A DNA stretch of 64,000 nt, taken from assembly GCA_038561985.1 (NCBI GenBank), contig CP073276.1:558001-622000 (forward strand). The letters are read 5' to 3'. The translations under genes were made by a program, and so were the position numbers. Below, in pieces: positions 1-7,497 of the stretch. Origin of the DNA: Petrimonas sulfuriphila. GTDB taxonomy: Bacteria; Bacteroidota; Bacteroidia; Bacteroidales; Dysgonomonadaceae. The notes beneath the pieces are model-generated. The model saw only the letters and a program-made list of their open reading frames with translations, did not search any database and was not told the DNA's origin. Within the stretch, counting starts at the first letter, position 1. Each line of letters starts with the position of its first letter.

Positions 1-1
1 T

Positions 2-331
2 CATAATTTTACAAAATTAAAGTGTCAAACTGATTTGCCAAATTTATTTCGTGTTATTGGGGGGTTGATACACAGGCGTCACACCAACAAGTCACACGGA
101 TGGATCAAGAACAAGTACTTCCACACGGTGGGAAAAAGGAAGTGGGTATTTGCCGAAATCGCTAAAAAGGAAGGAAACAAAAAAGCCTTAACATTAAGGA
201 ATATGGCGGATATTCCGATCACGTGCCACCTGGAAATCAAGATGGAGGCGAACCTGTTTGACGCTGATTGGTACGGGTACTTTGAAACAAGAAAGACTGC
301 AAGGCTTCGTTACGCTCTAGCGAACGTATAA
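2..331 (+). CDS. group II intron reverse transcriptase/maturase, C-terminal fragment
   Basis: The reading frame is open to the left edge and ends at 331, leaving the last 109 residues. It contains a HRRHTNKSHGWIKNKYF segment and, near the end, a pattern of HLEIKMEANLFDADWYGYFE. This matches the C-terminal maturase/HNH-like tail of LtrA-type intron proteins, where residues like NPYDPEWEEYFE are usual. The protein would help the intron splice and, with its reverse transcriptase, move it. Any TTG or ATG inside this piece is internal, because the true start is upstream of the window. It sits in intron domain IV, 71 bp before domain V, as expected. Family assignment is good; activity cannot be judged from the tail alone. 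Confidence 0.75.
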   Translation, partial: HNFTKLKCQTDLPNLFRVIGGLIHRRHTNKSHGWIKNKYFHTVGKRKWVFAEIAKKEGNKKALTLRNMADIPITCHLEIKMEANLFDADWYGYFETRKTARLRYALANV

Positions 332-402
332 TTTTATTGGGCATAGACTTGAAAAGTCTATGATCCGGTTTAATTTCGTGAGAATTAAACTTTGTATCAC
401 TT

Positions 403-436
403 GAGCCGTATGCGGGGAAACTCGCACGTACGGTTC
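403..436 (+). ncRNA. group II intron domain V
   Basis: This 34-nt hairpin is the catalytic domain V. The left arm GAGCCGTATGCG pairs with CGCACGTACGGTTC across a GGAAAC-type loop, with the AGC catalytic triad near the 5' end (AGCC) and the two-nucleotide bulge on the 3' side. It lies directly after the maturase frame and before domain VI. The pattern is one of the most conserved in bacterial introns, so the call is secure even though the rest of the intron is cut off. Confidence 0.88.
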
Positions 437-477
437 TTAAAGGAGAAAGTGGGGATAACCCTGCCGATTTACTTAAT

Positions 478-837
478 AAATTCATTTTTCGTTATGTATA
501 TCTGCAAGATTTTATACATTTATGCTATAAAGCTTGCAGAAAAATATGTTAGAAAAGTCCAAACTCGATGGTCAGAGTTCACTTTTTTCATTGGAAAGTA
601 CGTTGAGCCATAAGTACTCGTTATTTATTTTACTGATATACAAAATTTACGTTCAACTCTGTTTGTTATGACAATCAAAGCTTTTTTCCTGGGCTTGTGC
701 ATAGCCAGGTGCTGGAACTTTTCCTTGAAAAACGAACCTTTCATCTGGCAGGCGACCCATAAGACTTATACCAAATTAAATACAGGTACTTGTTGCCTTT
801 AGTGGAACAGGACAGAGCAGGCCTGAGGCACAATAGC
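478..837. other. unassigned intergenic stretch after the intron
   Basis: About 360 bp between the intron end and the ATPase stop codon hold no supported gene. A plus-strand frame from about 668 to 802 is short. Another short frame, without a start codon, reads DLYQIKYRYLLPLVEQDRAG and runs into the 3' end of the ATPase gene on the opposite strand. It could be the relic of an older element, but there is nothing to assign it to. No tRNA-like fold or clear terminator was seen. Confidence 0.5.
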
Positions 838-2001
838 CTAAAGTCGATCCTGAGAAACGTAAGAGAGACTTATATCAAAAAAACGCGTTGCTAACCAATG
901 TTTATACATCGGATCCAAAAAACGAATGCCACCCTGCATCTCATCGATGATATCCAGGTCGATAAGACGCTTTTTCAACTGAATCACATTGGCAGAAGTC
1001 CCCAAGTCATATTTTGCCAGCGTAGCTTTTGAAGTTAACTGTTTTTCATTATTCAATATAGCTTTCAGTAATGACAATTGCCTTGTACTCAATAGATCAG
1101 TCATATTCACAAAAAGCAGACTGAGCTGGTTGATAATATCATCAAACGCATTTTCCACAATAGGCAAAGTAACACGTTTGACCGTTCGAAACCATACCTG
1201 TTGTGCTAACTGCTGCACGTAATAAGAATGATTATCAGCCAGTAGAGCAATCCGTTCAGCCTCCTCCGGGAAAATCTCTTTTTGGGTGTCGACAAAACGT
1301 TTTTGAATAAACGAAACCCAATTGGAGGTCGGTATTTTTTCTAAAAACAGGATATCTCCAAATTTGTAGAAAGGCATGGAGTAATTCGAAAAAACATCCA
1401 GCAACATATGCTGTTTACTCCCATACAAACAATAGGCTGTCTTTTGATGGGTCTGCCAATGCGCCCGCAGTTTCCGCTGAAATACATCAGAATGTTCAAA
1501 CGACGCGATATTCTGAAACTCATCAATACAGACGACAATACTCAAATCTTTTTTTTGGGCTATATTCTCCGCCAGGTTGAGAATGTCGTCGGGATGCTTT
1601 TGTAACTCTTCCCAGCCAATAGAAAAAGATATCTTGCTCTGCTTGTCGGGAGAAAAAGAAACTTGCGGCATAAGCTGCTTCAAAAAAAATCGGGTGTGTT
1701 TCACTAAATCATCCCATCCGGAAGAGGTTGCTTTCAACACTTCGTTTGCCAATAACAGGTAAAACTCATACTCACTCCGAATGTTGAAAACATCCATATG
1801 CACGACCTTAAGCTTCTTGTTTTCCTGAGTTGCCAACAAGGATGCCATCTTTACTAAAGACGTTTTACCCCAACGGCGAGGCGATATGATCATGGTATTG
1901 ACAAGCGAATTGAAATTATTTTTCAACCGTTCCAACTCTTTTTCCCTATCTGTAAAATCGATACGTTGAGGTAATTTCCCATAAACAAATGGTGTATTCA
2001 T
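838..2001 (-). CDS. archaeal-type AAA ATPase (PF01637-like), role unknown
   Basis: This is a 387-residue P-loop ATPase of the kind often annotated as 'ATP-binding protein' in Bacteroidales. Near residue 38 is an altered Walker A, SPRRWGKTSLV, where this family has GPRRxGKTSL. A Walker B with following glutamate, IVVCIDEFQNI, lies near residue 160, and the C-terminal 60-70 residues look like a winged helix. The ATG at 1999-2001 (MNTPFVYGK) is preferred: a longer frame would start at a TTG inside the repeat-bearing leader, and AGGATA lies just before the ATG. No neighbour explains its job. A 15-bp-spaced repeat overlaps its promoter, which suggests tight or self-regulated expression. Related proteins are linked to mobile or defence regions, but nothing here proves that. 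Confidence 0.7.
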   Translation of the reverse strand: MNTPFVYGKLPQRIDFTDREKELERLKNNFNSLVNTMIISPRRWGKTSLVKMASLLATQENKKLKVVHMDVFNIRSEYEFYLLLANEVLKATSSGWDDLVKHTRFFLKQLMPQVSFSPDKQSKISFSIGWEELQKHPDDILNLAENIAQKKDLSIVVCIDEFQNIASFEHSDVFQRKLRAHWQTHQKTAYCLYGSKQHMLLDVFSNYSMPFYKFGDILFLEKIPTSNWVSFIQKRFVDTQKEIFPEEAERIALLADNHSYYVQQLAQQVWFRTVKRVTLPIVENAFDDIINQLSLLFVNMTDLLSTRQLSLLKAILNNEKQLTSKATLAKYDLGTSANVIQLKKRLIDLDIIDEMQGGIRFLDPMYKHWLATRFFDISLSYVSQDRL

Positions 2002-2024
2002 AATTATCCTGTATTTCGACAAAG

Positions 2025-2076
2025 ATAACTTATATATTTATAACTTACAAAAATATAACTTATAAAAGTATAACAC
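2025..2076. repeat. four-copy 15-bp-periodic repeat upstream of the ATPase gene
   Basis: The octamer ATAACTTA starts at 2025, 2040 and 2055, and a diverged copy (ATAACAC) starts at 2070, so the spacing is exactly 15 bp each time. The array lies 24-75 bp upstream of the ATPase start codon. It encloses a minus-strand TAnnTTTG-type -7 box (TATTTTTG, 2048-2055). This arrangement fits an operator with several binding sites for one protein rather than coding sequence. Confidence 0.6.
2048..2055 (-). promoter_or_regulatory. candidate -7 promoter element of the ATPase gene
   Basis: Read on the minus strand this is TATTTTTG, matching the Bacteroidetes TAnnTTTG box. Transcription would begin near 2043, leaving a leader of about 40 nt. 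No convincing TTG -33 box was found, so the call rests on one element and its position between repeat copies. Confidence 0.35.
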
Positions 2077-2133
2077 AAGCACAAAAAAGTGATCGAAAAA
2101 TTATCCGCTTCGAAATTTGATTGAACAGGGTGT

Positions 2134-4224
2134 TCACCCAATCCTTCCCCAATCGTAGCGATTTCCGCTCAAACGGCTGAGTTGTTGTTTCAACACCAGA
2201 TGCTCCGGCTGTGAGAGCTTGGGGTCCCGGGAGATGATGCTTTCCGCAACCTCGCGGGCGCGGAACAGGATGGCGTTATCCCGTACCAGGTCGGCTATTT
2301 TAAGGTTGAAGGGGATACCGCTTTGCTGCGTGCCTTCCAGGTCGCCCGGGCCGCGTAGTTTCAGGTCGGCTTCGGCGATAACGAATCCGTCGTTACTCTC
2401 GGTCATGATCTCCATCCGCTTACGGGTATCGGAAGAGAGCTCGTAAGGCGTGATCAGCACACAGTACGACTGGTCGGCGCCGCGCCCCACCCTGCCCCGC
2501 AACTGGTGAAGCTGCGACAAGCCGAAACGTTGTGCGCTTTCGATTACCATTACCGAAGCGTTCGGCACATTGACTCCCACCTCAATAACGGTGGTGGACA
2601 CCATGATTTGTGCTTCGTTGGCCACAAACCGCTGCATCACCTCCTCTTTCTCCGCAGGTTTCATGCGTCCGTGCATTTTACAGACGGTAAATTCGGGAAA
2701 AGCTTCCCGGATATGGACAAACCCCTCTTCCAGGTTTTTCAGGTCCAGCGTCTCACTTTCCTCGATCAGGGGATAGACGATATAAGCCTGCCTTCCGGCT
2801 TTTACCTGTTCGCGGATAAACTGATAAAGCGCTCCCCGCTTCTTGTCGTACCGGTGCAGGGTCTGCACCGGTTTTCTTCCGGGAGGCAATTCATCAATCA
2901 CGGAGACATCCAGATCGCCGTAGACCGTCATGGCGAGCGTACGGGGGATAGGGGTGGCCGTCATCACCAAAACGTGTGGAGGATGCTCGTTCTTCGACCA
3001 AAGTTTCGCACGCTGCGCCACGCCAAAACGATGTTGTTCGTCGATAACCACAAATCCCAGGTTGTTAAATTGCACCACATCTTCAATAAGGGCGTGGGTG
3101 CCGATAAGGATGTGTATGTCTCCCGACAACAATCCGGCATGGATGTCCGCACGTTCTTTTTTCCGGGTCGAGCCCGTCAGCAACGCCACATTCACATCCA
3201 TGTCCGACAGCAGCCCGCGGAAAGTCTCGAAGTGCTGTGACGCCAAAATTTCGGTAGGGGCCATCAGGCAGGACTGGAAACCGTTATCCATCGCAATCAG
3301 CATGCACATGACCGCCACCAACGTTTTCCCGCTACCTACATCACCTTGCAAAAGACGGTTCATCTGCTTGCCCGACGCCGTATCCTTGCGGATCTCTTTG
3401 ATTACCCGTTTTTGCGCGTTGGTCAGTTCAAACGGCAGGTGTTTCTCGTAAAACGAATTCAAGTACTTCCCCACCCTTTTAAAAACAAAGCCGTTGAGTT
3501 TGTCTTTCCGGTCGGCAGCATACCGGACGATGTTAAGCTGGATAAAAAACAACTCCTCAAATTTCAACCTGAACTCGGCGTCCCGCAGCAATACGGGATT
3601 CCTGGGGAAATGAATGTTCTCGACAGCGTCGTGGAACGACATGAGATGAGCCGTTTTCACCACATCGGCAGAGAGGGATTCTGGAAGCCTGCCGTTAATC
3701 ATTCCAAACGCATTTTCGATGATTTTCTGAACGGCTTTCGAATTCAGGTAATGGTTTTTCATCTTCTCCGTGGTGTTGTACATCGCCATGAGGCCATCGG
3801 GCCGGTCGGCTTCGCTCAAATAGGGATCAATATCGGGGTGGGCTATGTTCCAACGGTTGTTGAAAAGCGTGGGTTTGCCGAAAACGATATACTCCTGATT
3901 GGCCTTGTACTTATTTTCCACAAACCGGATACCCTGAAACCACACCAGATCGATAAAGCCCGTACCATCGGTAAAATGCGCCACAAGCCGTTTTTTCCGT
4001 CCTTCACCGAACATTTCGAAAGCCGTTATTTTCCCTTTGAGCTGGATGTACGGCATACTACCGTCGATTTCGTGCACGTAATACATCCGGCTCCGGTCGA
4101 TATACCGGTAAGGATAATAGCGTAGCAAATCGCCCAGCGTGAAAACGTCGAGTTCCTTATTTAAGATCCCCGCCCGTTTGGGGCCCACACCCGGAACAAA
4201 TTTTATGTCGGTCTGAAGGATCAT
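2134..4224 (-). CDS. recG: ATP-dependent DNA helicase RecG
   Basis: RecG remodels stalled replication forks and branch-migrates Holliday junctions. The 696-residue product has the usual RecG length. The N-terminal wedge/OB region covers roughly residues 1-240 and includes the helix-hairpin-helix-like VPGVGPKRAGILNKE. The superfamily 2 helicase core follows, with Walker A GDVGSGKT, a DEQH box (VIDEQHRFGV), TATPIPRT (motif III) and a QLRGRVGRG motif VI. The start ATG at 4222-4224 directly precedes ILQTDIKFVPGVGPKRAG, where RecG proteins usually begin. It lies 11 bp downstream of the glyA stop on the same strand and is probably cotranscribed with glyA. No defects seen. Confidence 0.97.
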   Translation of the reverse strand: MILQTDIKFVPGVGPKRAGILNKELDVFTLGDLLRYYPYRYIDRSRMYYVHEIDGSMPYIQLKGKITAFEMFGEGRKKRLVAHFTDGTGFIDLVWFQGIRFVENKYKANQEYIVFGKPTLFNNRWNIAHPDIDPYLSEADRPDGLMAMYNTTEKMKNHYLNSKAVQKIIENAFGMINGRLPESLSADVVKTAHLMSFHDAVENIHFPRNPVLLRDAEFRLKFEELFFIQLNIVRYAADRKDKLNGFVFKRVGKYLNSFYEKHLPFELTNAQKRVIKEIRKDTASGKQMNRLLQGDVGSGKTLVAVMCMLIAMDNGFQSCLMAPTEILASQHFETFRGLLSDMDVNVALLTGSTRKKERADIHAGLLSGDIHILIGTHALIEDVVQFNNLGFVVIDEQHRFGVAQRAKLWSKNEHPPHVLVMTATPIPRTLAMTVYGDLDVSVIDELPPGRKPVQTLHRYDKKRGALYQFIREQVKAGRQAYIVYPLIEESETLDLKNLEEGFVHIREAFPEFTVCKMHGRMKPAEKEEVMQRFVANEAQIMVSTTVIEVGVNVPNASVMVIESAQRFGLSQLHQLRGRVGRGADQSYCVLITPYELSSDTRKRMEIMTESNDGFVIAEADLKLRGPGDLEGTQQSGIPFNLKIADLVRDNAILFRAREVAESIISRDPKLSQPEHLVLKQQLSRLSGNRYDWGRIG

Positions 4225-4235
4225 CTATTGCAATT

Positions 4236-5516
4236 CTACCACGCGAACAACGGGAATTGCTTCATGGTAGCATTCACCTTTTCACGAACCGATGCTATTG
4301 TCTTGTCGTTTTCCACGTCGGCAAGCACCGTGTCGATCATTTCCACAATATCACCCATCAGCGATTCTTTCGCTCCACGGGTCGTGATTGCCGGTGTTCC
4401 AAAACGCAATCCGGAGGTCTGGAACGGGCTGCGGCTATCGAACGGGACCATGTTTTTGTTGGTCGTGATATCGGCTTCCACAAGCACTTTCTCCGCCACT
4501 TTTCCGGTCAGAGCAGGGAACTTCGTCCGCAAATCCACCAAAACAATGTGGTTGTCCGTACCTCCCGACACCACTTTGTAACCTTTATCCGCAAATGCCT
4601 GGGCCATAACGGCTGCATTCCTTTTCACCTGTGCCTGGTAGGTTTTGAACTCGGGATCCAACGCTTCGCCAAACGACACGGCTTTGGAAGCAATGACGTG
4701 TTCCAGCGGACCTCCCTGCATTCCCGGAAAAACGGCCGAATCCAACAGTACCGACATCATTTTCACTTCTCCCTTCGGCGTTTTTAACCCCCACGGGTTC
4801 TCGAAATCCTGTCCCATTAGAATAATGCCTCCGCGCGGGCCGCGAAGCGTTTTGTGGGTAGTAGAGGTTACTATGTGCGCATATTTTAACGGGTTGTCCA
4901 GCAATCCGGCGGCGATCAGTCCGGCAGGATGCGCCATATCCACCATGAACAGGGCCTTGATTTCATCGGCGATTTTGCGGATACGGGCATAATCCCATTC
5001 ACGCGAATAGGCTGATGCTCCGGCGATGATCAGTTTTGGGCGTTCGGCACGCGCAACCGATTCCAATTGGTCGTAATCCACTTGCTGATTGTCCTCCCGG
5101 ACGTTGTATTCCAGTGCCTGAAACATCAAACCGGAAAAGTTTACCGGTGAACCGTGTGAAAGGTGTCCACCGTGCGAAAGGTTGAGTCCGAGGAACTTGT
5201 CTCCCGCTTTCAGGCAAGCCAGAAAAACGGCTGCATTTGCCTGCGCACCCGAGTGCGGTTGCACATTGGCCCACTCGGCATTGAACAACTTCTTCAGGCG
5301 GTCGATAGCCAATTGCTCACCTAAATCCACCACCTCGCAACCGCCGTAGTAACGCCTGCCCGGATAACCTTCGGCATACTTGTTGGTAAGGACGGACCCC
5401 ATTGCCTGCATCACCTGATCACTTACGAAGTTCTCCGAAGCGATAAGTTCTATTCCCTTTAACTGACGTAATTTTTCCTGTTCGATAATTTCGAAAATCT
5501 GTGTGTCTCGTTTCAT
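4236..5516 (-). CDS. glyA: serine hydroxymethyltransferase
   Basis: This PLP enzyme converts serine and tetrahydrofolate to glycine and 5,10-methylene-tetrahydrofolate and is the main one-carbon source in the cytoplasm. The 426 residues match the family length. Visible landmarks are the N-terminal [11 protein letters not shown], the [15 protein letters not shown] segment, and the PLP-lysine motif [13 protein letters not shown] at about residue 230. The C-terminal [14 protein letters not shown] is also typical. The ATG at 5514-5516 fits the family start. It is the first gene of a likely glyA-recG unit and diverges from the methionine gamma-lyase gene across a 225-bp spacer. Confidence 0.98.
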   Translation of the reverse strand: MKRDTQIFEIIEQEKLRQLKGIELIASENFVSDQVMQAMGSVLTNKYAEGYPGRRYYGGCEVVDLGEQLAIDRLKKLFNAEWANVQPHSGAQANAAVFLACLKAGDKFLGLNLSHGGHLSHGSPVNFSGLMFQALEYNVREDNQQVDYDQLESVARAERPKLIIAGASAYSREWDYARIRKIADEIKALFMVDMAHPAGLIAAGLLDNPLKYAHIVTSTTHKTLRGPRGGIILMGQDFENPWGLKTPKGEVKMMSVLLDSAVFPGMQGGPLEHVIASKAVSFGEALDPEFKTYQAQVKRNAAVMAQAFADKGYKVVSGGTDNHIVLVDLRTKFPALTGKVAEKVLVEADITTNKNMVPFDSRSPFQTSGLRFGTPAITTRGAKESLMGDIVEMIDTVLADVENDKTIASVREKVNATMKQFPLFAW

Positions 5517-5554
5517 CTATTGTTGATTTATATTGTTTTAGCCGTTTTTTCCTG

Positions 5555-5562
5555 CAAATTTA
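5555..5562 (-). promoter_or_regulatory. candidate -7 promoter element for glyA
   Basis: On the minus strand this reads TAAATTTG, a full match to TAnnTTTG, about 38 bp upstream of the glyA start codon. No clear -33 box is visible at the expected distance. No glycine riboswitch or other structured leader was recognised in the spacer. Confidence 0.35.
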
Positions 5563-5712
5563 AGCAAAATATGCGTGACATGCATACATTTGTCTGTTTT
5601 TAGCTTTTGAAACTTTTCTCCGGCAGTATCGGCATCTTGACTTAATGCTTAAACTCGGCAAAAAAATTATTGTTTCCCTCCCATCATATAATCAATTTGT
5701 TATAAATTTGTG

Positions 5713-5720
5713 TAATTTTG
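5713..5720 (+). promoter_or_regulatory. candidate -7 promoter element for methionine gamma-lyase
   Basis: TAATTTTG matches TAnnTTTG and ends 21 bp before the start codon. A second match, TAAATTTG, lies at 5703-5710, so either could be used. No -33 element is convincing at the usual 19-21 bp spacing. Confidence 0.35.
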
Positions 5721-5741
5721 ATTATTTAAATACCGTACACT

Positions 5742-6941
5742 ATGCACAACTACCCAGTTAACCAAGCGGGATTCGCAACAAAAGCCATACACGGAGGCCG
5801 TCAAAAAAATCAGTTCGGTTCCCTTTGCGACCCTATCTATCAAACCTCGGCATTTACTTTTGAAACCGCAGAACAAGGTGGACGTCGGTTTACCCTGGAA
5901 GAAGAAGGCTATATTTACACCCGCCTAGGCAATCCTACCTGTAGCGCGGTGGAGGAAAAAGTCCGGTTACTGGAAGGCGGGGAAGCCTGTGTTTCCGCTG
6001 CTTCGGGGATGGGCGCCATCACATCGGCCATTTGGTCGTGTGTGGAACAGGGCGATCACATTATCGCCTCAAAAACGCTTTACGGATGTACTTTCGCCTA
6101 CCTGAAACACGGAATCACCCGATACGGTATTGAGGTGTCGTTTGTAGATATCCGCGATCCCCGGAACATTGAATCGGTCCTGCGCCCCAACACCCGGCTC
6201 GTTTACCTGGAAACCCCGGCTAACCCGACCCTTTACATTGCGGATTTACCGTCAATAGCGGGAATAGTCCACCGGAAACCCGATTGCCTGTTGATGGTCG
6301 ACAACACCTTTTCCACACCCTACATTACACGTCCGATAGAATGGGGCGCGGATGTTGTTGTTCACTCGGCAACCAAATACCTTAACGGGCACGGCGATGT
6401 CATTGCGGGTTTTGTTGTCGGAAAGAAAGAATTTATCGACAGGGTCCGGCTTGTCGGTATAAAGGACATGACGGGAGCCAGCCTGAGCCCTTTCGATGCC
6501 TTTCTGATTGCACGCGGGCTAAAAACACTTGAGATACGGATGGAGAAACACTGCGAGAACGCACAAAAGGTGGCAGAATTCCTGGAAAAGCACGCAGCCG
6601 TTGAAACGGTCCTGTTTCCAGGATTAGCATCGTTTCCGCAGGCTGAACTGGCAAAAAAGCAGATGTCGTTACCGGGGGCCATCATCTCTTTTGAAGTAAA
6701 AGGAGGGATCGAGGCCGGCAAAAAACTGCTTAACAGATTGCAGCTTTTGACCATTTCAGTAAGCCTGGGGGATGCCGAAACCCTCATTCAGCATCCGGCC
6801 AGCATGACTCACTCCGCGTATTCACCCGAAGAGAGGCTGGCCGGCGACATCAGCGACGGGCTTATCCGTCTGTCTGTAGGGCTGGAAAATGCCACAGACA
6901 TCATTGCCGATTTAAAGCAGGGACTGGATGGGTTACGGTAG
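5742..6941 (+). CDS. megL: methionine gamma-lyase
   Basis: The product is a 399-residue Cys/Met-metabolism PLP enzyme. It most likely cleaves L-methionine to methanethiol, 2-oxobutyrate and ammonia. Visible motifs are IYTRLGNPT, the phosphate-binding SAASGMGAI, the PLP lysine in SATKYLNGHGD and the C-terminal QHPASMTHS. The loop YGCTFAYL carries the cysteine that sets methionine gamma-lyases apart from cystathionine gamma-synthases and -lyases, which favours this call. The start ATG follows two -7-like boxes closely. It is convergent with the hydrogenase gene hydC and the two stop codons are separated by a single base. In anaerobic Bacteroidales this enzyme is typical of amino-acid fermenters. 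A cystathionine lyase role is less likely but possible. Confidence 0.88.
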   Translation: MHNYPVNQAGFATKAIHGGRQKNQFGSLCDPIYQTSAFTFETAEQGGRRFTLEEEGYIYTRLGNPTCSAVEEKVRLLEGGEACVSAASGMGAITSAIWSCVEQGDHIIASKTLYGCTFAYLKHGITRYGIEVSFVDIRDPRNIESVLRPNTRLVYLETPANPTLYIADLPSIAGIVHRKPDCLLMVDNTFSTPYITRPIEWGADVVVHSATKYLNGHGDVIAGFVVGKKEFIDRVRLVGIKDMTGASLSPFDAFLIARGLKTLEIRMEKHCENAQKVAEFLEKHAAVETVLFPGLASFPQAELAKKQMSLPGAIISFEVKGGIEAGKKLLNRLQLLTISVSLGDAETLIQHPASMTHSAYSPEERLAGDISDGLIRLSVGLENATDIIADLKQGLDGLR

Positions 6942-6942
6942 T

Positions 6943-7488
6943 TTATTTCCTGTACTCGTCCAAAATATTCTTTACCCCGTCGGGTGAAACACGTCCGTAA
7001 ACCCGTTCGCCAACCAGCACTACGGGTGCTAGCCCGCACGCGCCCACACAACGCAGGCAATTGATGGAGAACTTGCCATCCGGTGTGGTTTCGCCCACCT
7101 TTATGTTCAGTTCTTTCTTAAATTCTTCGAGCACCTTTTCCGCACCACGCACGTAACAGGCTGTTCCCGTACAAACGGAGATAGGAAACTCGCCCTTGGG
7201 AATCATGGTGAAATAGGTATAGAAGGTTACCACACCATACACGTGTGCCACGGAAACTTTCAGGTTATGCGCAACCACATCCTGGACTTCTGCCGGCAGG
7301 TATCCGAATTCGTGCTGTGCTTCGTGCAAAACGTTGATCAGCTCGCCAGGATCATTATCGAACGATTCACAGATCCGGTTAATGATGTCTATCTTCTCTT
7401 GAGGCAGGTTTACCTTTACTTTCAACACGTCTCTCTCTTCAGGCATGTATTTAAATACTGCCGGTGCTATATCTGTTTTCTGGCTCAT
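6943..7488 (-). CDS. hydC: NuoE-like [2Fe-2S] subunit of the first [FeFe]-hydrogenase (HydC/HndA)
   Basis: This 181-residue thioredoxin-fold protein carries one [2Fe-2S] cluster. The four ligands appear as CTGTAC (C-x4-C, about residues 132-137) and CLRCVGAC (C-x3-C, about 168-175). The N-terminal helical part (ICESFDNDPGELINVLHEAQ) is typical of NuoE/HydC. Known trimeric or tetrameric bifurcating hydrogenases use this subunit with HydB in the electron path between NAD(H) and HydA. It is the last gene of the operon, 9 bp after hydA. The ATG at 7486-7488 was kept because the longer N-terminus still aligns with the reading frame of relatives; a shorter start is possible. Confidence 0.92.
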   Translation of the reverse strand: MSQKTDIAPAVFKYMPEERDVLKVKVNLPQEKIDIINRICESFDNDPGELINVLHEAQHEFGYLPAEVQDVVAHNLKVSVAHVYGVVTFYTYFTMIPKGEFPISVCTGTACYVRGAEKVLEEFKKELNIKVGETTPDGKFSINCLRCVGACGLAPVVLVGERVYGRVSPDGVKNILDEYRK

Positions 7489-7497
7489 ATACTTTCT

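Larger units (their letters stand above)
1..477 (+). mobile_element. 3' part of a group II intron
   Basis: The left window edge cuts a group II intron. What remains is the tail of the intron-encoded protein, two short hairpins (342-362 and 368-390), a 34-nt domain V (403-436) and a domain VI-like hairpin. Domain V begins GAGCCGTATGCG and ends CGTACGGTTC, the near-invariant form of bacterial group II introns. The following stem GTGGGG/CCCTGC lies at about 449-464 and is followed by a short A-containing bulge region suited to the branch point. The 3' boundary is set at about 477 from the usual terminal AY dinucleotide and could be off by a few bases. The 5' half and upstream exon lie outside the window, so whether the element is complete is unknown. 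Confidence 0.85.

Noticed and set aside
392-613. 73-codon frame beginning in domain V of the intron
   Set aside because: Its start lies just upstream of the catalytic RNA and it runs through domains V and VI, so it is not a plausible protein gene.
668-802. Short plus-strand frames resembling a decayed transposase
   Set aside because: Fragments are too short and do not match any family that I can name; kept only as an unassigned stretch.
2506-3240. Plus-strand frame of 244 codons
   Set aside because: It is antisense to the recG helicase core and rich in His/Arg as expected for a shadow frame.
3346-4125. Long plus-strand frame of 259 codons
   Set aside because: It lies wholly opposite recG, whose motifs are intact; no family features or start signals support it.
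5517-5741. Riboswitch (glycine or SAM) between glyA and megL
   Set aside because: No conserved riboswitch core or long structured leader is visible; the candidate promoters leave leaders that are too short.
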